Below, piece after piece: positions 1 through 8,273 of a DNA stretch of 51,410 nt. Made by a program: the position numbers and the translations under genes. The notes under the pieces are model-generated. The model was not told where the DNA came from. It was given only the letters and a program-made list of their open reading frames with translations, and did not search any database. Numbering within the stretch: the first letter of the stretch is position 1; every line of letters begins with the position of its first letter. Origin of the DNA: Micromonospora sp. ALFpr18c (GTDB lineage Bacteria; Actinomycetota; Actinomycetes; Mycobacteriales; Micromonosporaceae); assembly GCF_008868155.1 (NCBI RefSeq), contig NZ_WBKR01000016.1, positions 1 to 51,410 of the forward strand. Reading direction: 5' to 3'.

Positions 1-750
1 CGCCCGGCCGCCGAGACGCCCGGCCGTCGCCTCGCCGGCGACGTCGCGCCGAACGCCGTGATACCACCCACCGAGGGCCCCGGGTGGCGGTCACTCGACG
101 TCGGTTCACCGTTCGACTACGCCCGGCAGGGCATCCTGTACGTCGCCGCGCACCTGCCCCGGCCGAGCGTCTCCGGGCTGCCCGAGGCAGCCGGCGAGGA
201 ACTGCTCGGGCTGGTCGACGCGCTCGGCGGTCGTACTCTCGGGCTCTTCTCCTCCCGGCGGGCCGCGCAGCAGGCGGCGGAGCTGCTGCGCGCGCGGACC
301 GACCTGCCGGTGCTGTTGCAGGGCGAGGAGGCGCTGCCGCTGCTGGTGCGCCGCTTCCGCGAGGAGCGGTCCAGCTGCCTGTTCGGGGTGATGTCGCTCT
401 GGCAGGGGGTGGACGTGCCGGGCGACGCCTGCCAGCTCGTGGTCATCGACCGGCTGCCCTTCCCCCGCCCGGACGAGCCCCTCGCGGCCGCCCGCGCGGC
501 AGCCGTGGACGCCGGCGGCGGTTCGGGCTTCGCCGCGGTCAGCGTGCCGATCGCGGCGGTGCGGCTGGCCCAGGGCGTGGGCCGGCTGATCCGGGCCACC
601 GGCGACCGGGGAGTCGTCGCGGTGCTCGACTCCCGGCTGGAGACCGCCCGCGGCTACGGCCCGTTCCTGCGTCGCTCGCTGCCGCCGTTCTGGTACACGA
701 CCCGCCCCGAGGTGGCCCGCGGCGCGCTGCAACGCCTCGCCAGCTCCTGA
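1..750 (+). CDS. DinG/Rad3-type ATP-dependent DNA helicase, C-terminal part (5' end outside window)
   Basis: The reading frame is open from base 1, so the N-terminus (Walker A, iron-sulfur and DEAH parts) lies upstream; about 249 codons are present. What remains is the second RecA-like half of an XPD/DinG superfamily 2 helicase: a GSPFDY segment typical of DinG near residue 37, motif V (SLWQGVDVPG, encoded near 390-420) and motif VI (QGVGRLIRATGDRG, near 570-610), ending in the family's FWYTTRPE-like tail. The family unwinds DNA 5' to 3' and acts in repair and R-loop removal; that role is family knowledge. The gene converges on the AI-2E transporter gene and is followed by a strong nested inverted repeat. 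Confidence 0.85.
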   Translation, partial: RPAAETPGRRLAGDVAPNAVIPPTEGPGWRSLDVGSPFDYARQGILYVAAHLPRPSVSGLPEAAGEELLGLVDALGGRTLGLFSSRRAAQQAAELLRARTDLPVLLQGEEALPLLVRRFREERSSCLFGVMSLWQGVDVPGDACQLVVIDRLPFPRPDEPLAAARAAAVDAGGGSGFAAVSVPIAAVRLAQGVGRLIRATGDRGVVAVLDSRLETARGYGPFLRRSLPPFWYTTRPEVARGALQRLASS

Positions 751-806
751 CGCAGAGCGCGCGACCACCGCGTCGCGCCCCGCGCCCTGCGCCCTGCGCC
801 GATGGT

Positions 807-884
807 CAAGATCGTGCAGAAACAAGGAAGTAGTGGCCTCCTTCGCGGAGGAGGCCACTACTTCCAGGATCGAGCACGATCTTG
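807..884. repeat. Nested inverted repeat between convergent genes (possible bidirectional terminator or mobile palindrome)
   Basis: Two concentric perfect inverted repeats. The inner arms are 16 bp (826-841 GGAAGTAGTGGCCTCC and 850-865) around an 8-base loop. The outer arms are 11 bp (807-817 CAAGATCGTGC and 874-884). The element lies in the 194-base gap between the helicase stop (750) and the transporter stop (945), where both strands need a terminator. No T-run follows on either side. The two-tier structure and clean arms are also compatible with a dispersed genomic palindrome. Confidence 0.75.
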
Positions 885-944
885 CGAGCAACTGGCGCGA
901 ACACCGCGCCTCGCGACACCGCGGCGCGGCGCGGCGCGGCGGGT

Positions 945-2243
945 CTAGGGCGCTTGGGAGGCGACGACCACGGCGTCGGGCGGGGTGTCCGGGACCCTCC
1001 GGGCAGCCAGCCGACGCACCGCGGTGTTCAGGACGGCGATCAGGGGGACGGAGACCAGCGCGCCGGTGATGCCGGCGAGCACCACCCCGGCGGCGATACC
1101 GATGATCACCGCGAGCGGGTGCAGGGCGACCGCCCGCCCCATGATCAGCGGCTGGAGCACGTGCCCCTCGACCTGCTGCACACCGATCACCGCTCCCAGG
1201 ATGATCAGCGCGGTGACCGGACCGCTGTCGACCAGCGCCACGAGCACCGCCACGCCGCCGGAGAGCGCCGCGCCGACGATCGGGATGAACGCGCCGAGGA
1301 AGACCAACGCGGCCAATGGGAAGGCGAACGGGACGTCGAAGACGACGAGGAAGATGCCGATCCCGACCGCGTCGATGAAGGCGACCAGCACGGTCGCCCG
1401 GACGTAGGCGCCCAGCGTCTGCCAGGAGGCCCGGCCGGCGTCGTCGACCTTCCAGCGGGCGGCCACCGGCAGCAGCCGGACCAGGAAGCGCCAGATCCGG
1501 TTGCCGTCGCGCAGGAAGAAGAACGTCGCGAAGAGCACCAGGATGGTGCCGGTCAACACCTCGGCCAGCGTTGCGGCGGTGCTCAGCGCGCCGCTGGTGA
1601 ACTTCGAGGTGTTGTCGTTGATCCAGGCCTGTGCTTCGTCGATGTAACTGTTGAGCTGGGTGTCGGAGACGTGCAGCGGGCCGGTCTTCAGCCAGTCCTG
1701 GATCTGCCGGACGCCCTCGGAGGACTTCTGGCTCAGCTCCGGCACCCCGCGGATGAACTCGTTGACCACCAGGGTCAGCGTGCCGATCACCGCGGCCAGG
1801 CCACCGACCAGCACCACCGCCGTCGCCAACGACCGGGGCAGTCGGGCGCGCAGCAGCCAGCCCACCGCCGGGGCGAGCAACGCCGAGAGCAGCAGCGCGA
1901 TGGCCAGCGGAATGATCACGATCTTGATGGTGCCGACGATCCGGAGCAGGGCCCAGGCCACCACCCCGATCACGATCAACCGCCAGCACCAGGCGGCGGC
2001 GATCCGCAGCCCGTGCGGCACGTCGGCGTCGTCCCGACTGGAGGTGGAGCTGTGCAGGTCAACTGGAGGTTCCGCGCCGACGACCGTGGCACTCGGCGGC
2101 GCGGGCGGCCCCGGCACGGCCGGTGAGGCCACCCGGACCGGCTCCGCGTCGTCGCTCGGCGTGTCCCGATCGGCGCGAACCGACTCCCGGCTTGACTGGT
2201 AGGCGCGGCGGAGCCGCCCGCGTACCCGCTCGAAGCGGCTCAA
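945..2243 (-). CDS. AI-2E family transporter (PerM/YdiK-like membrane protein)
   Basis: A 432-residue polytopic protein. After a charged, proline-rich cytoplasmic N-terminus of about 85 residues come the paired hydrophobic segments typical of this family (WRLIVIGVVAWALLRIVG, ALLLSALLAPAVGWLL, AVVLVGGLAAVIG), a soluble middle part, and C-terminal helices including GAFIPIVGAALSGG and the family-like PLIMGRAVALHPLAVI. The family exports diverse small molecules; the substrate cannot be read from sequence. I place the start at TTG 2243 because AGGAGG sits five bases upstream (about 2249-2254); GTG 2249 would overlap that ribosome binding site. An upstream ATG extension is possible but lacks such a site. 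Confidence 0.85.
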   Translation of the reverse strand: MSRFERVRGRLRRAYQSSRESVRADRDTPSDDAEPVRVASPAVPGPPAPPSATVVGAEPPVDLHSSTSSRDDADVPHGLRIAAAWCWRLIVIGVVAWALLRIVGTIKIVIIPLAIALLLSALLAPAVGWLLRARLPRSLATAVVLVGGLAAVIGTLTLVVNEFIRGVPELSQKSSEGVRQIQDWLKTGPLHVSDTQLNSYIDEAQAWINDNTSKFTSGALSTAATLAEVLTGTILVLFATFFFLRDGNRIWRFLVRLLPVAARWKVDDAGRASWQTLGAYVRATVLVAFIDAVGIGIFLVVFDVPFAFPLAALVFLGAFIPIVGAALSGGVAVLVALVDSGPVTALIILGAVIGVQQVEGHVLQPLIMGRAVALHPLAVIIGIAAGVVLAGITGALVSVPLIAVLNTAVRRLAARRVPDTPPDAVVVASQAP

Positions 2244-2401
2244 GCGCACCTCCTGGCAGAAGAATGGTCCGCCCACGGCGACAGGTCGGACAGCATACGT
2301 CCGTTCCCGACACCGTAGGGCAGTTCCGCCACACATTGCCCCCGCAGCCTCGGGCGTAACCACCGGCAATCGGCCGTCGGCGACACGGTAGCGTCTGCGT
2401 C

Positions 2402-2740
2402 GTGACCGCCGACCAGGATCTCGACGCCGGCCTGCCGATCCGCCTCCTGCATGACCGCGTGCTGGTACGGATGGAGGGCGGCGACGGCGAGCGTCGCTCC
2501 ACCGCCGGCATCGTCATCCCGGCGACCGCCGCGGTGGGCAAACGGCTCGCGTGGGCCACCGCCGTCGGGGTGGGGCCGAACGTGCGCGCCATCGTCTCCG
2601 GCGACCGGGTGCTCTTCGACCCGGACGAGCGCTCCGAGGTCGAGCTGCACGGCCGCGGCTACGTACTGCTGCGCGAGCGGGACGTGCACGCCGTGGCCGC
2701 CGAGCGGGTCGAGAACGACTCCACCGGCCTCTACCTCTAG
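2402..2740 (+). CDS. GroES-like co-chaperonin (Cpn10 family), solitary
   Basis: A 112-residue protein with the Cpn10 beta-barrel pattern: PIRLLHDRVLVRMEGGDGERRS at the N-terminus, a mobile-loop-like STAGIVIPATA segment near residues 33-43, then GDRVLFDP and a C-terminal LLRERDVHAV. True GroES is about 95-100 residues; this one has a tail and a divergent middle, so it is a paralogue or GroES-like protein rather than clearly the groEL partner, which lies 14 kb away without a groES. The start is GTG 2402; a -10-like TAGCGT at 2389-2394 lies seven bases upstream, so the transcript is probably leaderless. It is divergent from the AI-2E gene. Confidence 0.8.
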   Translation: MTADQDLDAGLPIRLLHDRVLVRMEGGDGERRSTAGIVIPATAAVGKRLAWATAVGVGPNVRAIVSGDRVLFDPDERSEVELHGRGYVLLRERDVHAVAAERVENDSTGLYL

Positions 2741-2820
2741 ACGCCCCTCCCCCGCCGCGCGCCGTTTGCCGCGCGGCACGACGGGAAGCCATCCGGCGAC
2801 CGTGGCCCTGGGGAGGGACG

Positions 2821-2988
2821 ATGCCGGTATTCGTGAAGAAGCTGCTGACCTGGGGCAGCGTCGCGTTTCTGATCTACTTCATGGCGTTCCGACCCGACGG
2901 TGCCGCGCAGATGTTCAAGGCGATCGGGGCCGCGTTGGTCGCGATGGCGCAGGGCCTCGGTGACTTCCTCACCACCCTGATGACCTGA
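2821..2988 (+). CDS. Small single-span membrane protein, 55 aa, hypothetical
   Basis: A 55-codon frame begins at ATG 2821 behind GGGAGGG, which is a good ribosome binding site at a proper distance. The peptide starts MPVFVKKLLTWGSVAFLIYF, giving one hydrophobic span at about residues 8-24, then a short soluble stretch and a second amphipathic or hydrophobic segment near 33-54. Two Lys precede the span. The gene follows the GroES-like gene by 80 bases on the same strand. No family with known function is recognised; it is listed as real because of the ribosome binding site, codon bias and membrane pattern. Confidence 0.65.
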   Translation: MPVFVKKLLTWGSVAFLIYFMAFRPDGAAQMFKAIGAALVAMAQGLGDFLTTLMT

Positions 2989-3007
2989 GCCGCCCCCAAG
3001 GCCGACG

Positions 3008-4450
3008 TCAGGATTGACCGGGCGTCCACGGCGACGCCGGCCGCAGACCGGGCCAGCCGGGCGGGGCGTACCCGATCGGAGGCGCGGGTGGCGCGGGAGC
3101 CAGCACCACCGGGATCGGCACCACCGGCTCGTCCGGCGCATCCAGCGAGCGTTGCGTGCCGTCCGGGAAGCGCAGGTGGTAGCGGCTGCCGTCCCAGACC
3201 CCCACCGGAGCCTGCGGGTCACGACCGACGAAGAACGATCGGTACGCGCTGATCGCATCCAGCAACTCCCGCTCCTCCCGAGCCGAGCGCTCCTGGTCGG
3301 CGGGCTTACGGTCCAGGCCGCGCAGCGTCCCGTCGCGCAGCAGCGCCAGTCGGGTCGCGGAGAACTGGTAGCCGCGCATCGCCCGCAGACCGGCGTCCCC
3401 GGCGACCCGGCGGGCCCAACTACGGGCGGCGTGCCGACGGCCGAGGCTGCTCAGCGCGGCCACCTCTGGTGGGGTCAACCAGCCGGCGCGGACGTAGTCC
3501 GGCAGCGTCCGCTCGGTGAGCCGCCCCTCCCAGGCGCGCAGCCACACCGCCAGCCCCACCATGCCGAAGAAGACCGGCACCATGAGGCCCAGGAAGCCGT
3601 ACAGCATGATCACCGTCTCGCCGGTGGCCTGCGTCAGCGTGGGCAGCAGGTTCCAGGTGCCGTGCAGCATCATCGCCAGCAGCAGACCGCCGACCGGTGC
3701 GAGCACCCGTACCCGCCGGTCGGCCGTCCGGGCCGCGACACCCAGCCCCATACCGGTCATCGAGGTGAAGAGCGGATGGGCGAACCCGAACAGGAGGATC
3801 CGCACGATGAAGATGGCGATGACCTGCTGGGTGCCCGTCGCGGGGCCGTAGCGGTCGGCGCCGGCCGCGTAGCCGTACCCGCCCAGGTAGAGGATGTTCT
3901 CCACCATGGCGAAGCCCACCGCGGAGAGCCCGCAGTAGACCAGGCCGTCGGTGATCCCCGACCACTCCCGGCGGCGGAACACCAGGAGCAGGATCGGGCC
4001 GAGCGCCTTGGTCAGTTCCTCGATGAAGGGCGCCACCAGCACACCGGTGAGCGCGGCCGGCAAACCCCAGTCGGCGAAACGTCCGGCGGCGAACTCGTTC
4101 ACGGTGAGCGAGGCGGCCGTGGCGACGAACGCGCCCCACGCGAAGCAGAACATCAGGTACTTCAGGGGCTCCGGCTCGTAGCGGTCCAGCCAGAGGAAGC
4201 AGGCGACCAGCACCGGCACCGGCAGGATGGCGGCGATCACGCCGATCAGCAGCGCCTGCAACCCGAGTGACTGGCCGAGCCGAAAGACCATGAACCCCGC
4301 GCAGGCGGCGATGAACAGCGCCACCCCGGCCAGCGCCAGGAACCGCCAACCCTTGCTGCGCGGCGGCATCCGGGGCGCCTCGCCGGTGGACGGAGCCGCC
4401 GACGCGGGCGGCGGCGACGGCAGGGGTGAACCGGGCGGGGTGTCGGCCAT
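3008..4450 (-). CDS. PrsW family intramembrane metalloprotease
   Basis: About 480 residues with a proline-rich cytoplasmic N-terminus, then seven or eight membrane spans. The family motifs are visible: FIEELTKALGPILL (EE of the first motif), the HPLFTSMTGMGLG segment, and HGTWNLLPT (His of the last motif). PrsW-type proteases cut membrane proteins such as anti-sigma factors; the target here is unknown. After the membrane part is a soluble C-terminus of about 170 residues containing DYVRAGWLTPPEV and a YQFSATRLALLRD stretch, common in actinobacterial members. I chose ATG 4450 (MADTPPGS); an in-frame ATG at 4492 would start inside the divergent promoter region of the SAM-IV leader. Confidence 0.85.
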   Translation of the reverse strand: MADTPPGSPLPSPPPASAAPSTGEAPRMPPRSKGWRFLALAGVALFIAACAGFMVFRLGQSLGLQALLIGVIAAILPVPVLVACFLWLDRYEPEPLKYLMFCFAWGAFVATAASLTVNEFAAGRFADWGLPAALTGVLVAPFIEELTKALGPILLLVFRRREWSGITDGLVYCGLSAVGFAMVENILYLGGYGYAAGADRYGPATGTQQVIAIFIVRILLFGFAHPLFTSMTGMGLGVAARTADRRVRVLAPVGGLLLAMMLHGTWNLLPTLTQATGETVIMLYGFLGLMVPVFFGMVGLAVWLRAWEGRLTERTLPDYVRAGWLTPPEVAALSSLGRRHAARSWARRVAGDAGLRAMRGYQFSATRLALLRDGTLRGLDRKPADQERSAREERELLDAISAYRSFFVGRDPQAPVGVWDGSRYHLRFPDGTQRSLDAPDEPVVPIPVVLAPAPPAPPIGYAPPGWPGLRPASPWTPGQS

Positions 4451-4502
4451 GCGGTCAGCGTAGCCATCCGCCGCCGACTGGTCCGGTCGCATCGGCAGCC
4501 GC

Positions 4503-4508
4503 TATGCT
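4503..4508 (+). promoter_or_regulatory. -10 box of the SAM-IV leader
   Basis: TATGCT lies eight bases before the first base of the riboswitch P1 helix (4516), placing the start of transcription at about 4514-4516. No convincing -35 box is seen. Confidence 0.5.
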
Positions 4509-4515
4509 GCGGGCA

Positions 4516-4625
4516 GGTCACGAGCGCCAGCGTCAAGCCCCGGCTTGCTGGCCGGCAACCCTCGTCGAGTTCGCGGTGGGGTGCCCCGGGTGATGACCGG
4601 GCCCAGCCCGATCGGCGTGCTGGGC
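4516..4625 (+). ncRNA. SAM-IV riboswitch
   Basis: The sequence matches the actinobacterial SAM-IV aptamer: GGTCACGAGCGCCAGCG, then TCAAGCCCCGGCTTGCTGG, CCGGCAACCCTC, and GCGGTGGGGTGCCCCGGGTGA. P1 closes between 4516-4520 (GGTCA) and 4594-4598 (TGACC). A 3' hairpin GCCCAG/CTGGGC (4601-4606 with 4620-4625) follows, as expected for the outer helix of this class. SAM-IV binds S-adenosylmethionine and normally lowers expression of methionine or sulfur genes. The next gene starts 58 bases further on with its own GGAGG; whether control is by termination or by initiation is not clear. Confidence 0.88.
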
Positions 4626-4682
4626 AAGCGCGGACCCCGTCCCGATGTCGCACCCGGGGTCCCTGACCCCGGAGGTTCCGGC

Positions 4683-5942
4683 GTGTCCGTCACTCTCGTA
4701 CCCTCGCTGCCCGCCCTGCCCACCGTGGCGCCCGCGCCGCTCGACGTGCTGGGCGTGCCCGGCGAGATCAACCTGGACTACGCGGCCAGCGCGCCGTGCG
4801 CGCGGGCCGCGGCCGACGCGGTGAACGAGCTGCTGCCCTGGTACGCGAGCGTGCACCGCGGCGCGGGAGCGCTGTCGCGGCGCTGCACGCTGGCCTACGA
4901 GAAGGCCCGGCAGACCGTCGGCGACTTCTTCGGCGCCCGCCCCGACGACCATGTGATCTTCACCCGGAACACCACGGACGCGCTCAACCTGCTGGGTCGG
5001 GCGCTGCCCACCGGCACCACGGTTGTCACGTTCGCCGGCGAGCACCACGCGAACCTGCTGCCCTGGCCGCCCGGCTCGGTACGGCTGCCGGTGCCCGCCG
5101 ACCCCGCCGGGGCGGTACGCGCCCTCGCCGCCGCCCTGACCGAGCTGCGGCGGGACAGCAACCCGGCGCTGCCGGTGCTGGTGTCGGTCACCGGCGCCAG
5201 CAACGTGACGGGCGAGCGGTGGCCGGTCGCGGAGTTGGCCCGGGTGGCCCACCGGCACGGGGCCCGGATCGCGCTCGACGCCGCGCAGCTCGCCCCGCAC
5301 GCACCGGTCGACCTGCTCGCCCTCGACGTGGACTACCTGGCCGTGTCGGGCCACAAGCTGTACGCCCCGTTCGGCGCGGGCGTGCTGATCGGCCGGGCCG
5401 ACTGGCTGGACGCGGCTCCGCCGTACCTGGCCGGCGGCGGCGCCACCAGCCGCGTCGGCCCGGCCACCCATGACGTGACCTGGGCGACCGGCCCGGCACG
5501 GCACGAGGGCGGCACCCCGAACCTGCTCGGCGCCGTGGCGCTGGCCGCGGTGTGCACGGAGCTGGCCGGCGCGGACCGTGCCGCGCTGGCCGCCCGCGAG
5601 CAGGCGCTGCTGGCTCGTCTGCGGGACGGCCTCGCGGCCCTGCCGCACGTGGTGGAACTGCGTACCTTCGGCCCGGACGCGCCCCGGGTCGGAATCGTCT
5701 CGTTCGTGGTCACCGGGTGGGACTCGGCCGAGGTGGCCGCCCGGCTGGCCGCGAGGCACCGCATCGGCGTACGCGACGGCCTGTTCTGTGCCCACCCGCT
5801 GGCCCGGCGGCTGCTCGACGAGGCGGCGGGGCGCAGCGGCCGACGGGACCTGCCGTCCACGGCGCTGCGCGCCAGCATCGGCCTGGGCAGCACCGCCGCT
5901 GAGGTGGACCGGCTGATCGAGGCGCTCGCCGAGCTGGGTTGA
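4683..5942 (+). CDS. Class V aminotransferase (cysteine desulfurase / NifS-like), SAM-controlled
   Basis: A 419-residue PLP enzyme of aminotransferase class V. Visible landmarks are INLDYAASAP (N-terminal NifS-like motif), FTRNTTDALNLLGRAL, GEHHANLLPW, ALDAAQLAPHAPVDL (PLP aspartate region), and VSGHKLYAPFGAG with the Schiff-base lysine at about K225. The start is GTG 4683, with GGAGG at 4671-4675. Family members remove sulfur from cysteine or cleave related amino acids. The SAM-IV riboswitch in its leader suggests a role in sulfur amino-acid turnover, for example feeding sulfur when SAM is low; that is inference. It could instead be a cysteine/selenocysteine lyase-like or kynureninase-like enzyme. 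Confidence 0.85.
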   Translation: MSVTLVPSLPALPTVAPAPLDVLGVPGEINLDYAASAPCARAAADAVNELLPWYASVHRGAGALSRRCTLAYEKARQTVGDFFGARPDDHVIFTRNTTDALNLLGRALPTGTTVVTFAGEHHANLLPWPPGSVRLPVPADPAGAVRALAAALTELRRDSNPALPVLVSVTGASNVTGERWPVAELARVAHRHGARIALDAAQLAPHAPVDLLALDVDYLAVSGHKLYAPFGAGVLIGRADWLDAAPPYLAGGGATSRVGPATHDVTWATGPARHEGGTPNLLGAVALAAVCTELAGADRAALAAREQALLARLRDGLAALPHVVELRTFGPDAPRVGIVSFVVTGWDSAEVAARLAARHRIGVRDGLFCAHPLARRLLDEAAGRSGRRDLPSTALRASIGLGSTAAEVDRLIEALAELG

Positions 5943-5948
5943 GTACGG

Positions 5949-7217
5949 TTAGCCGACGGGTGGGGCGGTGGGCGGTTTCGGCGCCTCACCCGGTTCGGCC
6001 GACTCACCGACGGGCCGCTCCTGCTGCTCCCCGAAGGCGGTGCGGATGCACCGGTTCGCCTCCTCCTGCTCGATCCCGGAGGCCACCAGCAGGTCACTGG
6101 CCGTGGTCCGGATCTGGGCGATGACGACGCTGCCGGAGAAGCCGACGCCCTCGCCGTACGCCCGGCCTGCCTCGCTGACCGCGCGCAGTGACCGTTCCCG
6201 GGCCTTCGCCGGCTCCTCGCCGGCGGCGAACTCGTGCTTGAGCAGCCGGACCGACTCGGCGAGGTGGCCGATCGCGTCCGGCATCGGATCGGGCACGGGT
6301 TCCTCGTCCTCGACCAGCGTGACGGACCGGCGGATCAGCGTGCCGCTGTTGCGCATCGCCCGGTCGATCGGATCGGCCGCCTCCGCGTAGTGGATCAGCT
6401 CGCTGCGGCGGTGCCAGCGGGCCGGGGAGAGGGTTGCCGTCTCCTTCGCGCCCTCGATCGCCTCGGACAGCGTGGCCAGTTCGTCCTTGTTGTTGCGCAG
6501 CCGATCCAGTGCCCGCTGGATGCTGGCCCGGTCCCGGCTGCGCAACCCGTCGGCGGTGACATCGAGTTGGGCGGCGAGCAGGTCCAGCGCCGGTCGGGCG
6601 GCGCGGTTGATCACTCGGAGCGGGTTCAGCGGCAGCAGCACCGCCGTGACCAGCAGCGCGATCCCACCACCGAGGAACGCGTCGACGAAGCGGGGAATCT
6701 CCAGGTTCTGGGTCGACGGGCTCAGCGTCACGATCAGCACCGCCGTGGCCGCCGCCTGGATGACGATGGCCACGCTCGCTCCGGCGAAGATGGTGAGCAG
6801 GATCGCCACGGTGACCACCAGGCCGAGCTGCCACGCCCCGGTGCCGAGCAGGTAGATCAGGAGGTCGCCGACGAACACCCCGACCCCCACCCCGACGATC
6901 AACTCCACGGTCCGGCGGAACCGCTGGCCGACCGACGCGGCCAGGGTGCCGACCGCCGAGATCGGCGCGAAGACCGGTTGCGGGTTGCCGAGCACCTTGT
7001 GCGAGATCAGGTACGCGAGCCCGGCCGCCAGCCCGGCCTGCACGGCGAGTCCGCCGGCCATCCGTACCCGGTGCAGGCGGTCGTGCAGGGTGGCCCGGCC
7101 ACGATGGCGCAGCTGCTCGGTGGCCTCGGCGATCCGGGCACCATCGATGTCCACCAACCCTTCGCGCAGCGCGGTACGCCGCATGATCGGAGGTCGTTTG
7201 TCCCGGGCCACGGCCAT
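5949..7217 (-). CDS. FUSC / aromatic acid exporter-like membrane protein
   Basis: About 422 residues. The N-terminal half carries the hydrophobic helices of a FUSC domain: GLAVQAGLAAGLAYLISH, VFAPISAVGTLAASVGQ, ELIVGVGVGVFVGDLLIYLLG, LGLVVTVAILLTIFAG and GGGIALLVTAVLLPLNPL. The C-terminal half is soluble and helical with many charged residues and ends in a Pro/Glu-rich tail. FUSC proteins are efflux components for aromatic acids or related compounds; no substrate is readable. The start is uncertain: ATG 7217 is taken, ATG 7184 (MRRTALREG) is possible, and neither has a good ribosome binding site. It converges on the aminotransferase gene with only six bases between the stops. Confidence 0.8.
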   Translation of the reverse strand: MAVARDKRPPIMRRTALREGLVDIDGARIAEATEQLRHRGRATLHDRLHRVRMAGGLAVQAGLAAGLAYLISHKVLGNPQPVFAPISAVGTLAASVGQRFRRTVELIVGVGVGVFVGDLLIYLLGTGAWQLGLVVTVAILLTIFAGASVAIVIQAAATAVLIVTLSPSTQNLEIPRFVDAFLGGGIALLVTAVLLPLNPLRVINRAARPALDLLAAQLDVTADGLRSRDRASIQRALDRLRNNKDELATLSEAIEGAKETATLSPARWHRRSELIHYAEAADPIDRAMRNSGTLIRRSVTLVEDEEPVPDPMPDAIGHLAESVRLLKHEFAAGEEPAKARERSLRAVSEAGRAYGEGVGFSGSVVIAQIRTTASDLLVASGIEQEEANRCIRTAFGEQQERPVGESAEPGEAPKPPTAPPVG

Positions 7218-7274
7218 GGGCGCGACTACCCGTGCCAGGCGCGCTGAATCCTCCCGTCGGCACGCGGCGGGCCG

Positions 7275-7949
7275 ATGCGGGAGACTCGTGCGGTGGTTGA
7301 TCTGCTGGACCGGTGGCGGGCGGCGGCCCGGGATGCCGGCGCGAGGCCCGATGCGGAGACGACGCGGGCCGGGGAGCACCTGCTCGCCCGGTGGCGGGAG
7401 CCGCACCGGCACTACCACACGGTTGCCCACCTGACGGCCGTACTCGACGTGGTGGACCGGCACGCCGACCTGGCCGGCCGGGCCGACCTGGTCCGGCTCG
7501 CCGCCTGGTGCCACGACGCGGTCTACGACCCCCGAGCCGCCGGCGACGCCAACGAGCGGGACAGCGCCGCGTTGGCGGCGAGCCTGCTCACCGGGCTCGG
7601 GGTGCCGGCGTCCGCGGTGGTCGAGGTGCGTCGGCTGGTGCTGCTCACCGCCGGGCATGTGGTCAGACACCAGGACCGCGACGGCGCGTTGCTCTGCGAC
7701 GCGGACCTCGCCGTGCTGGCCGCGCCACCGCAGACGTACGACCGCTACGCGGCGGCCATCCGACGGGAGTACGCGCACGTGCCGGAGCCGGCCTTCCGGG
7801 CCGGCCGGGCCGCGGTGTTGACCGGCCTGCTGGCGCTGCCCGCGCTGTTCCGGCTGCCGCCGCTGGCGCAACGGTGGGAACGGCCGGCCCGGGACAACCT
7901 GCGCCGCGAGCTGGCGACGCTCACCGACGCGCCGGCGGAAGCGGGCTGA
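7275..7949 (+). CDS. HD domain metal-dependent phosphohydrolase
   Basis: 224 residues. REPHRHYHTVAHL (near residues 40-52) and AAWCHDAVYD (near 75-84) give the H...HD metal-binding signature of the HD superfamily, in the arrangement seen in small predicted phosphohydrolases; a later D (LLCDADLAVL) may supply the final ligand. Substrate unknown, probably a nucleotide or phosphate ester. ATG 7275 is used; GTG 7293 is an alternative, since GGGAG lies nine bases before it. The 3' end overlaps the convergent DUF4031 gene by 29 bases. Confidence 0.8.
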   Translation: MRETRAVVDLLDRWRAAARDAGARPDAETTRAGEHLLARWREPHRHYHTVAHLTAVLDVVDRHADLAGRADLVRLAAWCHDAVYDPRAAGDANERDSAALAASLLTGLGVPASAVVEVRRLVLLTAGHVVRHQDRDGALLCDADLAVLAAPPQTYDRYAAAIRREYAHVPEPAFRAGRAAVLTGLLALPALFRLPPLAQRWERPARDNLRRELATLTDAPAEAG

Positions 7950-8205
7950 CGAGGTGCTTCGGGCGGCGCAGACCGGCGTCGCGGAGCAGCCGGACCAGCT
8001 CCCGGCTCGGCACCACCTGGGCACCGAGCCAGACCGCCGCCGCGAATCGTTCCGCCGGGATGTCGTAGTGGTCGCGGTCGAATCCGCGCCGGGGCGCGCC
8101 CAACGCCTCCGCGAAGGCGTGCAGCTCGGCGTACGAGACGTCGCTGATCAGGTGTGACCAGAGCCGGCCGCGCCACGGCCAGGCCGGCCGGTCCAGGTAG
8201 AGCAT
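7921..8205 (-). CDS. DUF4031 domain protein
   Basis: A 94-residue protein beginning MLYLDRPAWPWRGRLWSHL, the typical start of DUF4031 proteins, with SDVSYAELHAFAEALGAPRRGF and DHYDIPAERF following. These small, mostly actinobacterial proteins have no known function. ATG 8205 is chosen over the upstream TTG 8214. The gene overlaps the HD gene tail to tail and shares a 68-base divergent promoter region with the FAD-linked oxidase. Confidence 0.8.
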   Translation of the reverse strand: MLYLDRPAWPWRGRLWSHLISDVSYAELHAFAEALGAPRRGFDRDHYDIPAERFAAAVWLGAQVVPSRELVRLLRDAGLRRPKHLVSPLPPARR

Positions 8206-8237
8206 GGTGCACAAGTTATCCCGCCCAGTTGATCATG

Positions 8238-8266
8238 TTGATGATCGGCGACCGCCGACCTAGCCT
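8238..8266 (+). promoter_or_regulatory. Promoter of the FAD-linked oxidase gene (leaderless)
   Basis: TTGATG (8238-8243), a 17-base spacer and TAGCCT (8261-8266), seven bases before ATG 8274. No ribosome binding site precedes the ATG, so transcription probably starts at or next to the start codon. Confidence 0.6.
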
Positions 8267-8273
8267 CGGCTGC

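Noticed and set aside
106..1989. Long minus-strand open frame across the helicase and transporter genes
   Set aside because: Its translation is repetitive Arg/Gly/Ala/Pro typical of antisense frames in high-GC DNA, and it runs through the 807-884 palindrome; the transporter frame beside it is clearly real.
7275..7292. ATG 7275 as the only possible start of the HD gene
   Set aside because: GTG 7293 has a better-placed GGGAG; the longer form is listed, but the choice is open.
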